A stretch of DNA of 64,000 nucleotides from Mesorhizobium sp. J8 (lineage in GTDB: Bacteria > Pseudomonadota > Alphaproteobacteria > Rhizobiales > Rhizobiaceae), in NCBI RefSeq assembly GCF_016591715.1, contig NZ_AP024109.1, forward strand, positions 1,922,001 through 1,986,000, read 5' to 3'. Shown one piece after another: positions 7,719 through 16,034 of this stretch. The notes beneath the pieces were generated by a model, which was not told the DNA's origin, ran no database searches, and saw only the letters and a list, made by a program, of their open reading frames with translations. Position 1 is the first letter of the stretch; each line of letters opens with the position of its first letter. Made by a program: the position numbers and the translations under genes.

Positions 7719-9197
7719 GACCATCCTGGCGACGCGCGCCATGTCGGCGCTCATCTCGCGGTCGTCGTCGAGCGGGGCGACGAGCGCCCGCACGGCCTCA
7801 TAGCTGCGCCGCGGACCTTCGCCCATCGAGTCCAGCACGCCGCGCAACTCCACGCCGGTGGCGGCGAAGATCAGCTCCATCGCCACCAGGTAGCGCAGGC
7901 GCTCGATGATTCCCGCCGTCTTGGCCACCACGCGCGGCGCCATCGACGACTGGTCTTCGACGCCGTCGGAGATGGCAAGGGGGCTGAGCGACATTGGATT
8001 GGCGAGGTGCCGGATTTCCGCCTCGAGCGCGGCAACCGGCTTCTGCAGTTCGGCGTATCCCTGGCGGCTACCGCCCCGGGCCGACAGGAAGCGCGGCAGT
8101 TCCGCCACCGTCGGCGACATCAGCTTCATCGAGCGGTTGGCGGTGCCGACCGCGCAATGCGCCAGCGCCTGGCCGAGGCTTTCCCAGGTCAGCGTGAAGG
8201 CGGTGAGGTCGAAATTGCCGTTGGAGACGACGCGCTCGGCCTCGGGCAGGATGACCGGATTGTCACCGGAGTGGCCGAGCTCGATCTCGGTCGCCAGCTT
8301 CGCCTGCTCATAGGCATGCAACAGGCCGCCCCACACTTGCGGCACGCAGCGGAAGCTGAGCGGATCCTGCAGTCGCCGCGCGGCATTGTCCCGCCACAAC
8401 CCGCTGCCCGCAAGTTCCGCCCTTAGCCGCGCGCCGATCTCGCGCTGGCCGAAGGCCGGCCGCGCCGCCAGCGCGTCCTCGTCGATCGCCTTGAGCGACG
8501 CGCGGAATGCCTCGTAGTTGAGAGCGACAGCCGCCAGCGACCAGTCGACCAGGCACGCGACCTCTTCGAGCGCCAGACAGGCCGTTCCGGTCGAAAGACT
8601 GTTGGCGACGATGATGGCGTGGCCGTCCTTTTCGCGCAGGTCGAGCGGCTCCAGCCCGGCGAGCTTCAGCGCCTCGGCCGACGGCATGATCCGGCCCTGA
8701 TATTCGCTCTCGCCGTCGCCGCGCAGCGCCCGCGCCAGATGGCCGAGCGGCGCGAGGTCCGCGGCGCCCACCGATCCCCAGCTCGGAATGACCGGATGGA
8801 CGCCGGCGTTGAGCGCGGCGAGCAGTCCGAGCACCACGCCCTCCGAGGTGCCGGTGCCGCCCGCCGCCATGCCGCAGATGCGTGCCACAATCAGCGCCCG
8901 CACCGCCTCGGTGGGCAGCGACGGGCCGGCGCCCATCGAGTGGCTGAGCGGCACGCTGTGCTGGAAGGCGATCAGGTCGGCCTCGGCGAGCGGCGTGTCG
9001 ACACAGGCGCCGAGCCCGGTGGTGACGCCGTAGAGCGGCTTGCCGAGCTTGGTGAGATGCTCGATTAGGGCGCGGCTTGCGCGGATGCGGCGCATGGCTT
9101 CCTCGCCGAGCACGAGCCGGGCATTGCGCCGCGCGATCTCCGCGACATCTTCCGTGCCGAGCGGCCTGGCGTCGAGGACGATCACTCTGGCTGTCAT
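7701..9197 (-). CDS. HAL/PAL-family protein lacking the MIO triad
   Basis: A 498-residue member of the aromatic amino-acid ammonia-lyase family by overall pattern: YGVTTGLG with Tyr56, SHSMG with His86, Asn199, Arg283 in the QDP..FRC..QV block, GNF with Phe329, and Glu414 in VEDQSS. The segment that normally reads GSVGASGDLAPL is GSVGAADLAPL, one residue shorter, so the Ala-Ser-Gly that cyclises to the MIO electrophile is absent. The catalytic Tyr of QDxYSxRC is Leu280. Family activity should therefore not be assumed. The ATG at 9197 has an AGGAAAG ribosome site. Confidence 0.85.
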   Translation of the reverse strand: MTARVIVLDARPLGTEDVAEIARRNARLVLGEEAMRRIRASRALIEHLTKLGKPLYGVTTGLGACVDTPLAEADLIAFQHSVPLSHSMGAGPSLPTEAVRALIVARICGMAAGGTGTSEGVVLGLLAALNAGVHPVIPSWGSVGAADLAPLGHLARALRGDGESEYQGRIMPSAEALKLAGLEPLDLREKDGHAIIVANSLSTGTACLALEEVACLVDWSLAAVALNYEAFRASLKAIDEDALAARPAFGQREIGARLRAELAGSGLWRDNAARRLQDPLSFRCVPQVWGGLLHAYEQAKLATEIELGHSGDNPVILPEAERVVSNGNFDLTAFTLTWESLGQALAHCAVGTANRSMKLMSPTVAELPRFLSARGGSRQGYAELQKPVAALEAEIRHLANPMSLSPLAISDGVEDQSSMAPRVVAKTAGIIERLRYLVAMELIFAATGVELRGVLDSMGEGPRRSYEAVRALVAPLDDDREMSADMARVARMVAGPRL

Positions 9198-9346
9198 AGG
9201 GCTTTCCTGGGCCTCCGGGAATGGCGGCCGAACGAATGCAGGATATCCGGCATCGGAGCCGGCCATTGTCGAAAATCCGCCGTCGCGATTGCCGTTATTT
9301 TTCGGCAGTCCGGATAGGCGGCAGGGCGGCGAAATTTCGGCGCCGA

Positions 9347-9374
9347 TGTCACATCGGGCCAAGCCTCGCTCGTC
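9347..9374 (+). promoter_or_regulatory. Candidate ECF41-type promoter
   Basis: TGTCACA (9347-9353), a 17-base spacer and CGTC (9371-9374) lie 31 bases before the decarboxylase start. This closely matches the consensus reported for ECF41 sigma factors (TGTCACA then CGTC), and the second gene of the operon encodes an ECF41-type sigma factor. Autoregulation is the natural inference. Confidence 0.7.
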
Positions 9375-9405
9375 TTGAGGTCGGAAGCAACGAAAGGAAC
9401 CGACC

Positions 9406-9894
9406 ATGACTGTCAGACTTGACCCCCTTGCCGCCGCCCCTTCGCTGATGAAGGAGTGGCAGCGCGCTTCGCTCGCCATTTCCGGCAGCCTCGATCCGGC
9501 GCTTGCCGAGCTTATCGAGATCCGATCCTCGCAGATCAATGGTTGCGCCAACTGCATCAACATGCATTCGACCTATGCCCGCGAGCGCGGCGAGACCGAG
9601 CAGCGCATCTATCTGTTGTCGGCTTGGCGCGAGGCGCCGTGCTATACCGATCGAGAGCGCGCCGCGCTCGGCTGGACCGAAGCGCTGACCAGGATTTGCG
9701 AAGGCCATACGCATGAAGCGGCCTATGAAGCGCTGAAGCCGCATTTCTCCGAGGAGGAACGCGTGAAGCTCACATTGATGATCAACATAATCAATGGCTG
9801 GAACCGCATCGCTGTCGGCTTCGGCGGCTTTGTCGATCCGGCGGCCATCAAGGCATCCAACAAGGCGGCTGCCAACAAGGCTGCCGCGGCTTGA
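9406..9894 (+). CDS. Carboxymuconolactone decarboxylase/AhpD-like protein
   Basis: A 162-residue all-helical protein with the AhpD-type redox motif: Cys47 and Cys50 (GCANC) and His54. Family members act as peroxidases or decarboxylases; with this CxxC an alkylhydroperoxidase-like role is more likely than true lactone decarboxylation. It is co-transcribed with the sigma factor (TTGA overlap). The COE proteins (carboxymuconolactone decarboxylase, oxidoreductase, epimerase) are the usual genomic partners of ECF41 sigma factors. An Ala/Lys-rich tail ends the protein. Confidence 0.9.
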   Translation: MTVRLDPLAAAPSLMKEWQRASLAISGSLDPALAELIEIRSSQINGCANCINMHSTYARERGETEQRIYLLSAWREAPCYTDRERAALGWTEALTRICEGHTHEAAYEALKPHFSEEERVKLTLMINIINGWNRIAVGFGGFVDPAAIKASNKAAANKAAAA

Positions 9895-10760
9895 CACCGG
9901 AGCCGTCCTTTACGGGCGCGGCGGCGGAATTCGAACCGCTGCGCCCGAAGCTGATGCGGGTCGCCTACCGCATGCTGGGCTCTGTCGCCGATGCCGAGGA
10001 TGTGGTGCAGGAGGCCTTCATCCGCTGGATGCGGACCGAGCGCGCCGAGGTGCGCCAGCCCGAGGCGTTCCTGCGCCGCACGGTAACCAGGCTTTGCCTT
10101 GACCAGCTCAAATCCGCGCGCCGTCGGCGCGAGACCTATGTCGGCCCGTGGTTGCCCGAGCCGCTTGTGGAGGAAGACGAGGCGGAGGACGTCACCTTGC
10201 CGCTGATGCTGGCGCTTGAGCGGCTTTCGCCGCTCGAGCGCGCCGCCTTTCTGCTGCATGATGTGTTCGGCCTGCAGTTCGAAGAAGTCGCGGCGGAGAT
10301 CGAGCGCGAACCCGCCGCTTGCCGCCAACTCGCGGCCAGAGCGCGTGAGCATGTCCGCGAGGCGCGGCCGCGCTTCAAGGTCGAGAACCAGCGCGGGCTG
10401 GAGATCGCCGAGGCCTTCTTCAACGCGTCGCGCAGTGGCGACATGAAAGCGCTCGGCGCGATGCTCAGCGCCGACGTCACCGCCCACGCCGACGGCGGCG
10501 GCAAGCGCCCGGCGGCGACTGAGCCGGCGCTCGGCTTCGAGGCCGTCATGACGCAATACGCGGTCGTGGCGGCGTGGCTGAAGGACAATCCCTCGACGCT
10601 CATCCGCTACGGCTTCATCAACGGCCTGCCCGGCTTCGTCACGCAGGAGGTCGATGGTGAGCTCCAGACCACGGCGCTCGACATCGAGGACGGCAAGATC
10701 GCGGCGATCTATGTCATGCGCAACCCCGACAAGCTGCGGCATCTGCATCAGCTGCAATAG
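9891..10760 (+). CDS. ECF41-family RNA polymerase sigma factor (SigJ-like)
   Basis: A 289-residue sigma-70 ECF factor: region 2 at residues 15-80 (YRMLGSVADAEDVVQEAF), a WLPEPLV linker, region 4 around 105-155, and a C-terminal SnoaL-like extension. The extension carries both ECF41 signatures, DGGGK (201-205) and NPDKL (278-282). In ECF41 factors this extension replaces a separate anti-sigma factor and modulates activity. It starts with TTG overlapping the decarboxylase stop. The promoter at 9347-9374 fits its expected specificity. Confidence 0.93.
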   Translation: MTPEPSFTGAAAEFEPLRPKLMRVAYRMLGSVADAEDVVQEAFIRWMRTERAEVRQPEAFLRRTVTRLCLDQLKSARRRRETYVGPWLPEPLVEEDEAEDVTLPLMLALERLSPLERAAFLLHDVFGLQFEEVAAEIEREPAACRQLAARAREHVREARPRFKVENQRGLEIAEAFFNASRSGDMKALGAMLSADVTAHADGGGKRPAATEPALGFEAVMTQYAVVAAWLKDNPSTLIRYGFINGLPGFVTQEVDGELQTTALDIEDGKIAAIYVMRNPDKLRHLHQLQ

Positions 10761-10837
10761 AAGCGGGAAAGGGGAACTTTTGCTCCGGTGGCGATTTTGG
10801 ATATGCTGCGGATCCAAATTGCCAGAAGGTTGCTGCC

Positions 10838-11107
10838 ATGACGAAACACTTTGCAATCACCGCGCTCATGCTTGCCGCCGCAGCCGCGATGGCGGGTCCC
10901 GCTGCCGCCGGCGAACATCATTACCGCGTTGTCGAGCATGAGCGTTATGTTCCGGCCAGTGACGACATTATCGAGACGCTGTTCGGCGGTCCGCGCTACT
11001 ACGACCAGCAGATGACCAACACGGCGGCGGGCGCCTGCGCGTATCACCGCGTCGGCCCCGACGCGAATGCGGTGAACGACATCAACGATCACTATTGCGG
11101 GAAGTAG
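10838..11107 (+). CDS. Small secreted protein of unknown function
   Basis: An 89-residue protein with a clear Sec signal peptide (Ala-rich core, likely cleavage after PAAAG or PAAA). The mature part is about 65 residues, Tyr/His-rich, with two Cys near the C-terminus (GACAYHR and HYCGK) that could form a disulfide in the periplasm. It has an AGAAGG ribosome site. No family is recognised, and it is monocistronic by spacing. Confidence 0.7.
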   Translation: MTKHFAITALMLAAAAAMAGPAAAGEHHYRVVEHERYVPASDDIIETLFGGPRYYDQQMTNTAAGACAYHRVGPDANAVNDINDHYCGK

Positions 11108-11274
11108 ATTCCGAGCCGGCGTCCCTCGGGCCGGTTCGGTCAGCCTCGACCCTTGGCGTTTATGGGCCCAGCGGACCTATCGGGGTCGCGGGGGATGATT
11201 GTTGTTGGCTGAACCGGCCTCCTCGGAAGATCGGTCGTATCATGAGGGACGGCATCGCACACATTCGATAAAAA

Positions 11275-11288
11275 TATTGTATACAATA
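11275..11288. promoter_or_regulatory. GntR/FCD-type palindromic operator upstream of ABC importer
   Basis: A perfect 14-base palindrome, TATTGTATACAATA, sits about 100 bases before the importer's first gene in an AT-rich patch, with a TTGACA-like hexamer just downstream at 11302-11307. TTGTATACAA resembles FadR-subfamily (FCD) GntR operators, and a FCD-type GntR gene (16910-17617) lies at the end of the same gene set. I could not place a convincing -10 for the TTGACA. Confidence 0.6.
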
Positions 11289-11391
11289 ATAAAGAAAGAT
11301 GTTGACAATCTGTCGCGGTCGGTTTCCCTTACGCTATACGCGCAGCCTACGAGCAAAACACAAAGCGCGATAACCAAGGGGAACTGAAGCT

Positions 11392-12594
11392 ATGATCAAC
11401 CGTCGCTCGACTCTGAAATCAATGGCGCTCGGCGCCGTCTCGACCCTGGCGCTCGCCGCTCTCGGCATTTCTTCCGCGCAGGCTGAAAACAAGGAACTGA
11501 AAATCGGCTTCGTCGGCGTCACCAGCGGCCCCGCCGCCGCCTGGGGCACCTCGAACGTGCGCTCGATGCAGACCCGTGCCGCCTGGATCAACGAGACCGG
11601 TGGCGTCAAGATCGGCAACGACACCTACAACATCAACATCGTCACTTTCGACGACCAGAAGGACCCCAAGCGCGCCATTGCCGGCATGGAGAAGATGGCG
11701 CAGGAAGGCGTCCACTATGTCGTCGGGCCGAATGTCGATGACGGCGCCGCCGCGGTCCGCCCCGTCGCCGAGGCCAACGGCATCATTTACTTCCCCTACG
11801 CCTTCCCCAAAGCGCTTTACCAGAAGCCGGCCTCCAATGCCGTGCTCGGCATGATCGCCAACTATCAGTCCGGTCCGGCGATCTACAAATACCTCAAGGA
11901 AAACAAAGGTGTGAAGAAGATCGCCTTTGTCGCGGCCAATGAATCCGATCCGCTCAGCCAGCGCGACAGCGGCGTCGAGGCGGCGAAGGCGCTCGGCCTG
12001 GAGATCGTCGCCCAGAACGACACCTACCAGAACGACACCCGCGACTTCACCCCGGTGCTGACGCCGATCGTGGCGCTGAAGCCCGACCTGCTCGTCCTGT
12101 CGGGCGTGGCGCCCGCCAACGCGCCGCTCCTCATCCGCGCCGCCCGCGAGCTCGGCTATGAAGGCCTGATCTCGACGGAAACCGCGCAGGACGCCAAGGT
12201 CCTGGAAGAAGGCGCCGGCGAGTACGCCAACGGCTTCATCTCCGTCGGCGGCGCTTCGACGCCGGAGATCGCCTCGGACGCGATGAAGGAATTCGTCGCC
12301 CGCTACACCAAGATGTTCGGCGAATATAACGACGAGTCCAACACCAAGGTCTATGCGCTCGAATACATCATCGAGACCTTGAAGGCCAATCCTGCGGCCA
12401 TCAACGACGTCGCCGAATTCAAGAAGACCATGGACACCTTCTCGGCGCCCAACCCCTTCCTGAAGGGCGACGCGAAGCTCAGCTATGTCGGCACGACGTC
12501 CTTCGGGCAGAAGCGCCAGCTGTCGGTGCCGATGGTGGTGAACGAGTACAAGGACGGCGCTTTCCAGACGCTGTTCGTCGGCTCCGTCGACTAG
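11392..12594 (+). CDS. Branched-chain-type ABC transporter substrate-binding protein
   Basis: A 400-residue periplasmic binding protein of the Leu/Ile/Val-amide type (Peripla_BP_6). The signal peptide starts with an RRS motif, has a hydrophobic core and ends in SSAQA; the twin Arg is suggestive but not a full Tat motif. The mature protein begins KELKIGFVGVTSGPAAAWG, a typical first strand of the fold. It heads an operon with two LivH/LivM permeases and two LivG/LivF ATPases. The neighbouring racemase-family enzyme suggests a hydantoin, amide or amino-acid derivative as substrate rather than Leu/Ile/Val. Confidence 0.93.
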   Translation: MINRRSTLKSMALGAVSTLALAALGISSAQAENKELKIGFVGVTSGPAAAWGTSNVRSMQTRAAWINETGGVKIGNDTYNINIVTFDDQKDPKRAIAGMEKMAQEGVHYVVGPNVDDGAAAVRPVAEANGIIYFPYAFPKALYQKPASNAVLGMIANYQSGPAIYKYLKENKGVKKIAFVAANESDPLSQRDSGVEAAKALGLEIVAQNDTYQNDTRDFTPVLTPIVALKPDLLVLSGVAPANAPLLIRAARELGYEGLISTETAQDAKVLEEGAGEYANGFISVGGASTPEIASDAMKEFVARYTKMFGEYNDESNTKVYALEYIIETLKANPAAINDVAEFKKTMDTFSAPNPFLKGDAKLSYVGTTSFGQKRQLSVPMVVNEYKDGAFQTLFVGSVD

Positions 12595-12597
12595 CGT

Positions 12598-12664
12598 TAC
12601 CTTCGGGCGTCACTCCCTCCAGCTTGCCGCGGGGTCCGATAGACCCCGCGGAAGATCGAAGGTA
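12598..12664 (+). promoter_or_regulatory. Nested intercistronic fold masking the livH-like ribosome site
   Basis: An inner hairpin, CCGCGGGGTC/GACCCCGCGG (12627-12636 with 12642-12651, 5-base loop), is enclosed by an outer 8-bp stem, TACCTTCG (12598-12605) with CGAAGGTA (12657-12664). The outer arm contains the GAAGG ribosome site of the permease gene starting at 12668. The fold spans almost exactly stop codon to start codon, so it could stabilise the upstream mRNA and lower permease translation. Confidence 0.55.
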
Positions 12665-12667
12665 TCC

Positions 12668-13534
12668 ATGGAACAGGTCATCGCCAACGGATTGTATCTC
12701 GGTGCCCAATACGCGCTGATTGCGTTGGGGCTCACCTTGATCTTCGCCCTGATGAACGTGCTCAACTTCGCCCACGGCCAGATGTATGTGCTAGGCGGGT
12801 TCATCACCTACACCGTCTACGGCCAGCTCGGCCTGCCTTTCGTGGTCGCGCTGCTCGCCTCCGGCGTCACGCTCGCTATCATCGGCGCGCTGATGGAGAA
12901 ATTCCTCTTCCGCACCGTCATCAGGCGCAGCCATCGCGAGGAGAGCACGATGCTGCTCGCCGCCGCGACCGCCTTCTTCTTCGATGCCGTCATCCTGCTT
13001 CTCTTCGGCGAGAAGCAGCGCGGCGTTCCCAAGATCGTCAAGGGCGTCTTCAACGATGCCGGCATCATCATGCCTTACGACCGCATCGTCGTCGGCGCGC
13101 TGGCGATCGTCTTCATCGCCGCTTTCGTGCTCTATATGCAGTACAGCCGGGTTGGCCGCGCCATGCGCGCGCTCGCCCAGGACCGCGTCGCCGCCCAGCT
13201 GATGGGCGTACGCGTCGACCGCTATTCGATGATCGGCTTCGCCATGGGCGCCATGCTGGCGGGTGTCGTCGGTGGGCTCCTGGTCACCATCACCGGCGTC
13301 AATTCCGGCATCGGCGGGCCCATTTCGATCAAGGCCTTCCTCATGGTGATGATCGGCGGCGCGGGCGTCGTCGGCGGAGCGATCGCCGGCGGCTTCATCC
13401 TCGGCATGATGGAATCGGTTGGCCTTACCGTGCTGCGCGAATATGGCGACGTGACCTATCTCGTCATTTTCGCCGCCCTGATGGTGTTCCTGTCGGTCCG
13501 TCCCAACGGGCTGATGGGCAAGCCGTGGGGTTGA
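12668..13534 (+). CDS. Branched-chain-type ABC permease (LivH-like)
   Basis: A 288-residue polytopic membrane protein of the BPD_transp_2 family, with the LivH N-terminal pattern (NGLYLGAQYALIALGLTL, then LNFAHGQMY). It is the first permease of the importer, immediately followed by LivM. Its ribosome site lies in the preceding stem. Confidence 0.93.
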   Translation: MEQVIANGLYLGAQYALIALGLTLIFALMNVLNFAHGQMYVLGGFITYTVYGQLGLPFVVALLASGVTLAIIGALMEKFLFRTVIRRSHREESTMLLAAATAFFFDAVILLLFGEKQRGVPKIVKGVFNDAGIIMPYDRIVVGALAIVFIAAFVLYMQYSRVGRAMRALAQDRVAAQLMGVRVDRYSMIGFAMGAMLAGVVGGLLVTITGVNSGIGGPISIKAFLMVMIGGAGVVGGAIAGGFILGMMESVGLTVLREYGDVTYLVIFAALMVFLSVRPNGLMGKPWG

Positions 13535-13541
13535 TCGCGCC

Positions 13542-14522
13542 ATGACCCGCAATCGCAGCACCAGGATCGCCGCGGTCGTCGCTTTCCTCGCGATCGTCTT
13601 CATCGCTGTGCCGGTCGCGATCTCGTCGAGCGGCCGCTTCGACCTCTATTACACGCTGACCTCGGTGGCGCTGCTCAGCATTGCCAGCGCCGGCGTCTGG
13701 CTCACCTTCTACATCGGCCGCATCAACATCGGGCAGGGCGCCTATGCGCTGATGGGCGGCTACGTCTCGGCCATACTGGTGATGAGCCATGGCTGGTCGT
13801 TCTGGCTGACCTTGCCGGTGGCCGGGCTTTTCTGCGCCGCTGCCAGCGTGCTGATTGGCCTGCCGATCCTGCGCCTGCGTGGCGTCTATTTCGCCATGGT
13901 CACGCTGGTGCTGACCGAGGTGGCGCGACTGCTTGCGCTGGCGCTGCCGATTACCAACGGCGCCAAGGGCATCGTCAGCATTCCGCTGCCCGGCGCGTTG
14001 TCGGTCTTCGGCCTGACGATCATTCCGGATTTCGCCACGCTGCAGAATTCGCGGCTCGCCTTCTATCTGCTGGCGGTCACGCTGATGGTGGTCTGCTTCG
14101 CGGTCATGTACCGGCTCGTCAATTCGCGCATCGGCAGGCTTTGCCAATCGCTGCAGCAGAATGAGGAGCTGGCCTCCTCGATCGGCGTCAACATCGCCTG
14201 GCTGCGCGTCATCGCCTATGCCGTCTCCTCCTTCCTCGGCGGCGTTTCCGGCGCCATCTTCGCCGCCATCTCCCAGTCGATCTACCCGTCGAGCTTCACC
14301 GTTACCGATTCCGTCAACTTCATGCTGAACTGCTTCCTCGGCGGCCTCGGCTATGTGTTCGGTCCGATGCTCGGCACGCTGGTGCTCTATTTCGGCTGGG
14401 ACCTTCTGTTCCAGACCGGCGAGTTCCAATTGCTCATCTATTCCGGCCTGATGATCGTCCTGATGCTGGTGCTGCCCAACGGTCTGCTCAGCCTTGCCGA
14501 AACGACCCGGAAGAAGGGTTGA
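13542..14522 (+). CDS. Branched-chain-type ABC permease (LivM-like)
   Basis: A 326-residue polytopic membrane protein, LivM type: after two N-terminal hydrophobic segments it carries INIGQGAYALMGGY, and later a SxGVNIAWLRV coupling region. It starts 7 bases after LivH and stops 3 bases before the ATPase start. It forms the heterodimeric channel with the LivH-like protein. Confidence 0.93.
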   Translation: MTRNRSTRIAAVVAFLAIVFIAVPVAISSSGRFDLYYTLTSVALLSIASAGVWLTFYIGRINIGQGAYALMGGYVSAILVMSHGWSFWLTLPVAGLFCAAASVLIGLPILRLRGVYFAMVTLVLTEVARLLALALPITNGAKGIVSIPLPGALSVFGLTIIPDFATLQNSRLAFYLLAVTLMVVCFAVMYRLVNSRIGRLCQSLQQNEELASSIGVNIAWLRVIAYAVSSFLGGVSGAIFAAISQSIYPSSFTVTDSVNFMLNCFLGGLGYVFGPMLGTLVLYFGWDLLFQTGEFQLLIYSGLMIVLMLVLPNGLLSLAETTRKKG

Positions 14523-14525
14523 GCC

Positions 14526-15305
14526 ATGGCCGAAATGCTCGAGGTCTCCGGCATCACCAAGCGCTTCGGCGGTCTGGTTGCGGTCAACAACGTCTCCTTC
14601 TCCGTGCGCGAGAAGGAGATCCTGTCGGTGATCGGTCCGAACGGCGCCGGCAAGTCGACGCTGTTCAAGCTGATCTCGTCGTTCCTCAGGCCGACCACCG
14701 GCGAGGTGCGCCTGAAGGGCGAACGCATCTCCGGTCTCGCTCCGCACATCGCCGCCCGCAGGGGCGTGGTGCGCACCTTCCAGGAGACCACGATCTTCAA
14801 GAACATGAGCGTGCGTGACAACGTCATCATCGCGCACCATCCGCGCTCCAGGGCGAGCCTCCTCGGCTTCTTTCTCGGCACCGGTACGGCAAAGGCCGAC
14901 GAAGCGGCCTTCGGCCAATCCGCCGACGAAATCCTGGCGCTGCTCGGCCTCTCCTCGCTCGCCAATGAGACCGCCCGCAACCTGCCGCATGGCCATTTGC
15001 GGGCGCTGGGCATCGCCATCGGCCTGGCCACCAACCCTTCCATCCTGCTGCTCGACGAGCCCTTCGCCGGCATGAACCACGACGAGACCATGCGCATGGT
15101 CGAGATGGTGCGGCGCTTGCGCGAGCGCGGCCTGACCATCCTTCTGGTCGAGCACGACATGCCGGCCGTGATGAAGATCTCGGACCGTCTGGTGGTGCTC
15201 AATTTCGGGCAGAAGATCGCCGAGGGAACGCCGTCGGAAATCCAGGCCGACGAGAAGGTGATCGAAGCCTATCTCGGCAGCGAAGACGAGGCGATCGGCT
15301 TATGA
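14526..15305 (+). CDS. Branched-chain-type ABC ATPase (LivG-like)
   Basis: 259 residues with Walker A GPNGAGKST and Walker B ILLLDEPFAGM. The signature is the LivG-type variant (LPHGHLRALGIA in place of LSGGQ), and a switch His lies in VEHDM. The stop overlaps the next ATPase start, as usual in these operons. Confidence 0.94.
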   Translation: MAEMLEVSGITKRFGGLVAVNNVSFSVREKEILSVIGPNGAGKSTLFKLISSFLRPTTGEVRLKGERISGLAPHIAARRGVVRTFQETTIFKNMSVRDNVIIAHHPRSRASLLGFFLGTGTAKADEAAFGQSADEILALLGLSSLANETARNLPHGHLRALGIAIGLATNPSILLLDEPFAGMNHDETMRMVEMVRRLRERGLTILLVEHDMPAVMKISDRLVVLNFGQKIAEGTPSEIQADEKVIEAYLGSEDEAIGL

Positions 15306-16024
15306 ACCAGATCCTGAACTTCGCCAATGTCGAGCTCTACTACGATCACGTCTATGCGCTGAAGGGCGTCTCGCTCGAGGTCAATGAGGGGGAGACCGTC
15401 GCGCTGATCGGCGCCAACGGCGCCGGCAAATCATCGATCCTTCGCGCCATCACCGGCCTGCGCAAGATCAGGTCCGGCGAAATCCAATACAACGGCAAGC
15501 GCATCGACGGCGCCGGGCCTGACGAGATCGTCAAGATGGGCATCGCCATGGTACCCGAGGGCCGCCGCGTCTTCCCCTTCATGTCGGTCCGGGACAATCT
15601 CCTGATGGGCGCCTTCACGCGCACCAGCAAGGCCGAGATCGCGGCGACGATGGAGATGGTGCTGGGGCGCTTTCCCCGACTCAAGGAGCGCTTCTCGCAG
15701 GCCGCCGGCACGATGAGCGGCGGCGAGCAGCAGATGCTGGTCATCGGCCGCGCCTTGATGGCGAAGCCGAAGCTGCTGCTGCTCGACGAGCCGTCGCTCG
15801 GCGTCGCGCCAAAGCTTGTCCAGGACATCGCCCGCTCGATCGTCGCCATCAACCGCGACGAGAAGGTCAGCGTCCTTCTGGTCGAGCAGAATTCGCGCAT
15901 GGCGCTGCGCATCTCGCAGCGCGCCTATGCGCTGACCACCGGCAGTGTCGCTCTGAGCGGCAATTCCGCCGAATTGCTGACCGACGACCGGGTCAAGCGT
16001 CTTTATCTCGGCGGCGAGATCTGA
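15302..16024 (+). CDS. Branched-chain-type ABC ATPase (LivF-like)
   Basis: 240 residues with Walker A GANGAGKSS, signature MSGGEQQ, Walker B LLLLDEPSLGVAP and the LivF-typical VEQNSRMAL. It completes a five-component importer and is followed after 10 bases by the racemase-family gene, presumably on the same transcript. Confidence 0.94.
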   Translation: MNQILNFANVELYYDHVYALKGVSLEVNEGETVALIGANGAGKSSILRAITGLRKIRSGEIQYNGKRIDGAGPDEIVKMGIAMVPEGRRVFPFMSVRDNLLMGAFTRTSKAEIAATMEMVLGRFPRLKERFSQAAGTMSGGEQQMLVIGRALMAKPKLLLLDEPSLGVAPKLVQDIARSIVAINRDEKVSVLLVEQNSRMALRISQRAYALTTGSVALSGNSAELLTDDRVKRLYLGGEI

Positions 16025-16034
16025 GGCTGATTTA

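Noticed and set aside
11302..11339. Sigma-70 promoter from TTGACA (11302-11307) to CTATAC (11334-11339)
   Set aside because: The spacer would be 26 bases, far outside the usual 16-18; no better -10 was found, so only the operator is reported.
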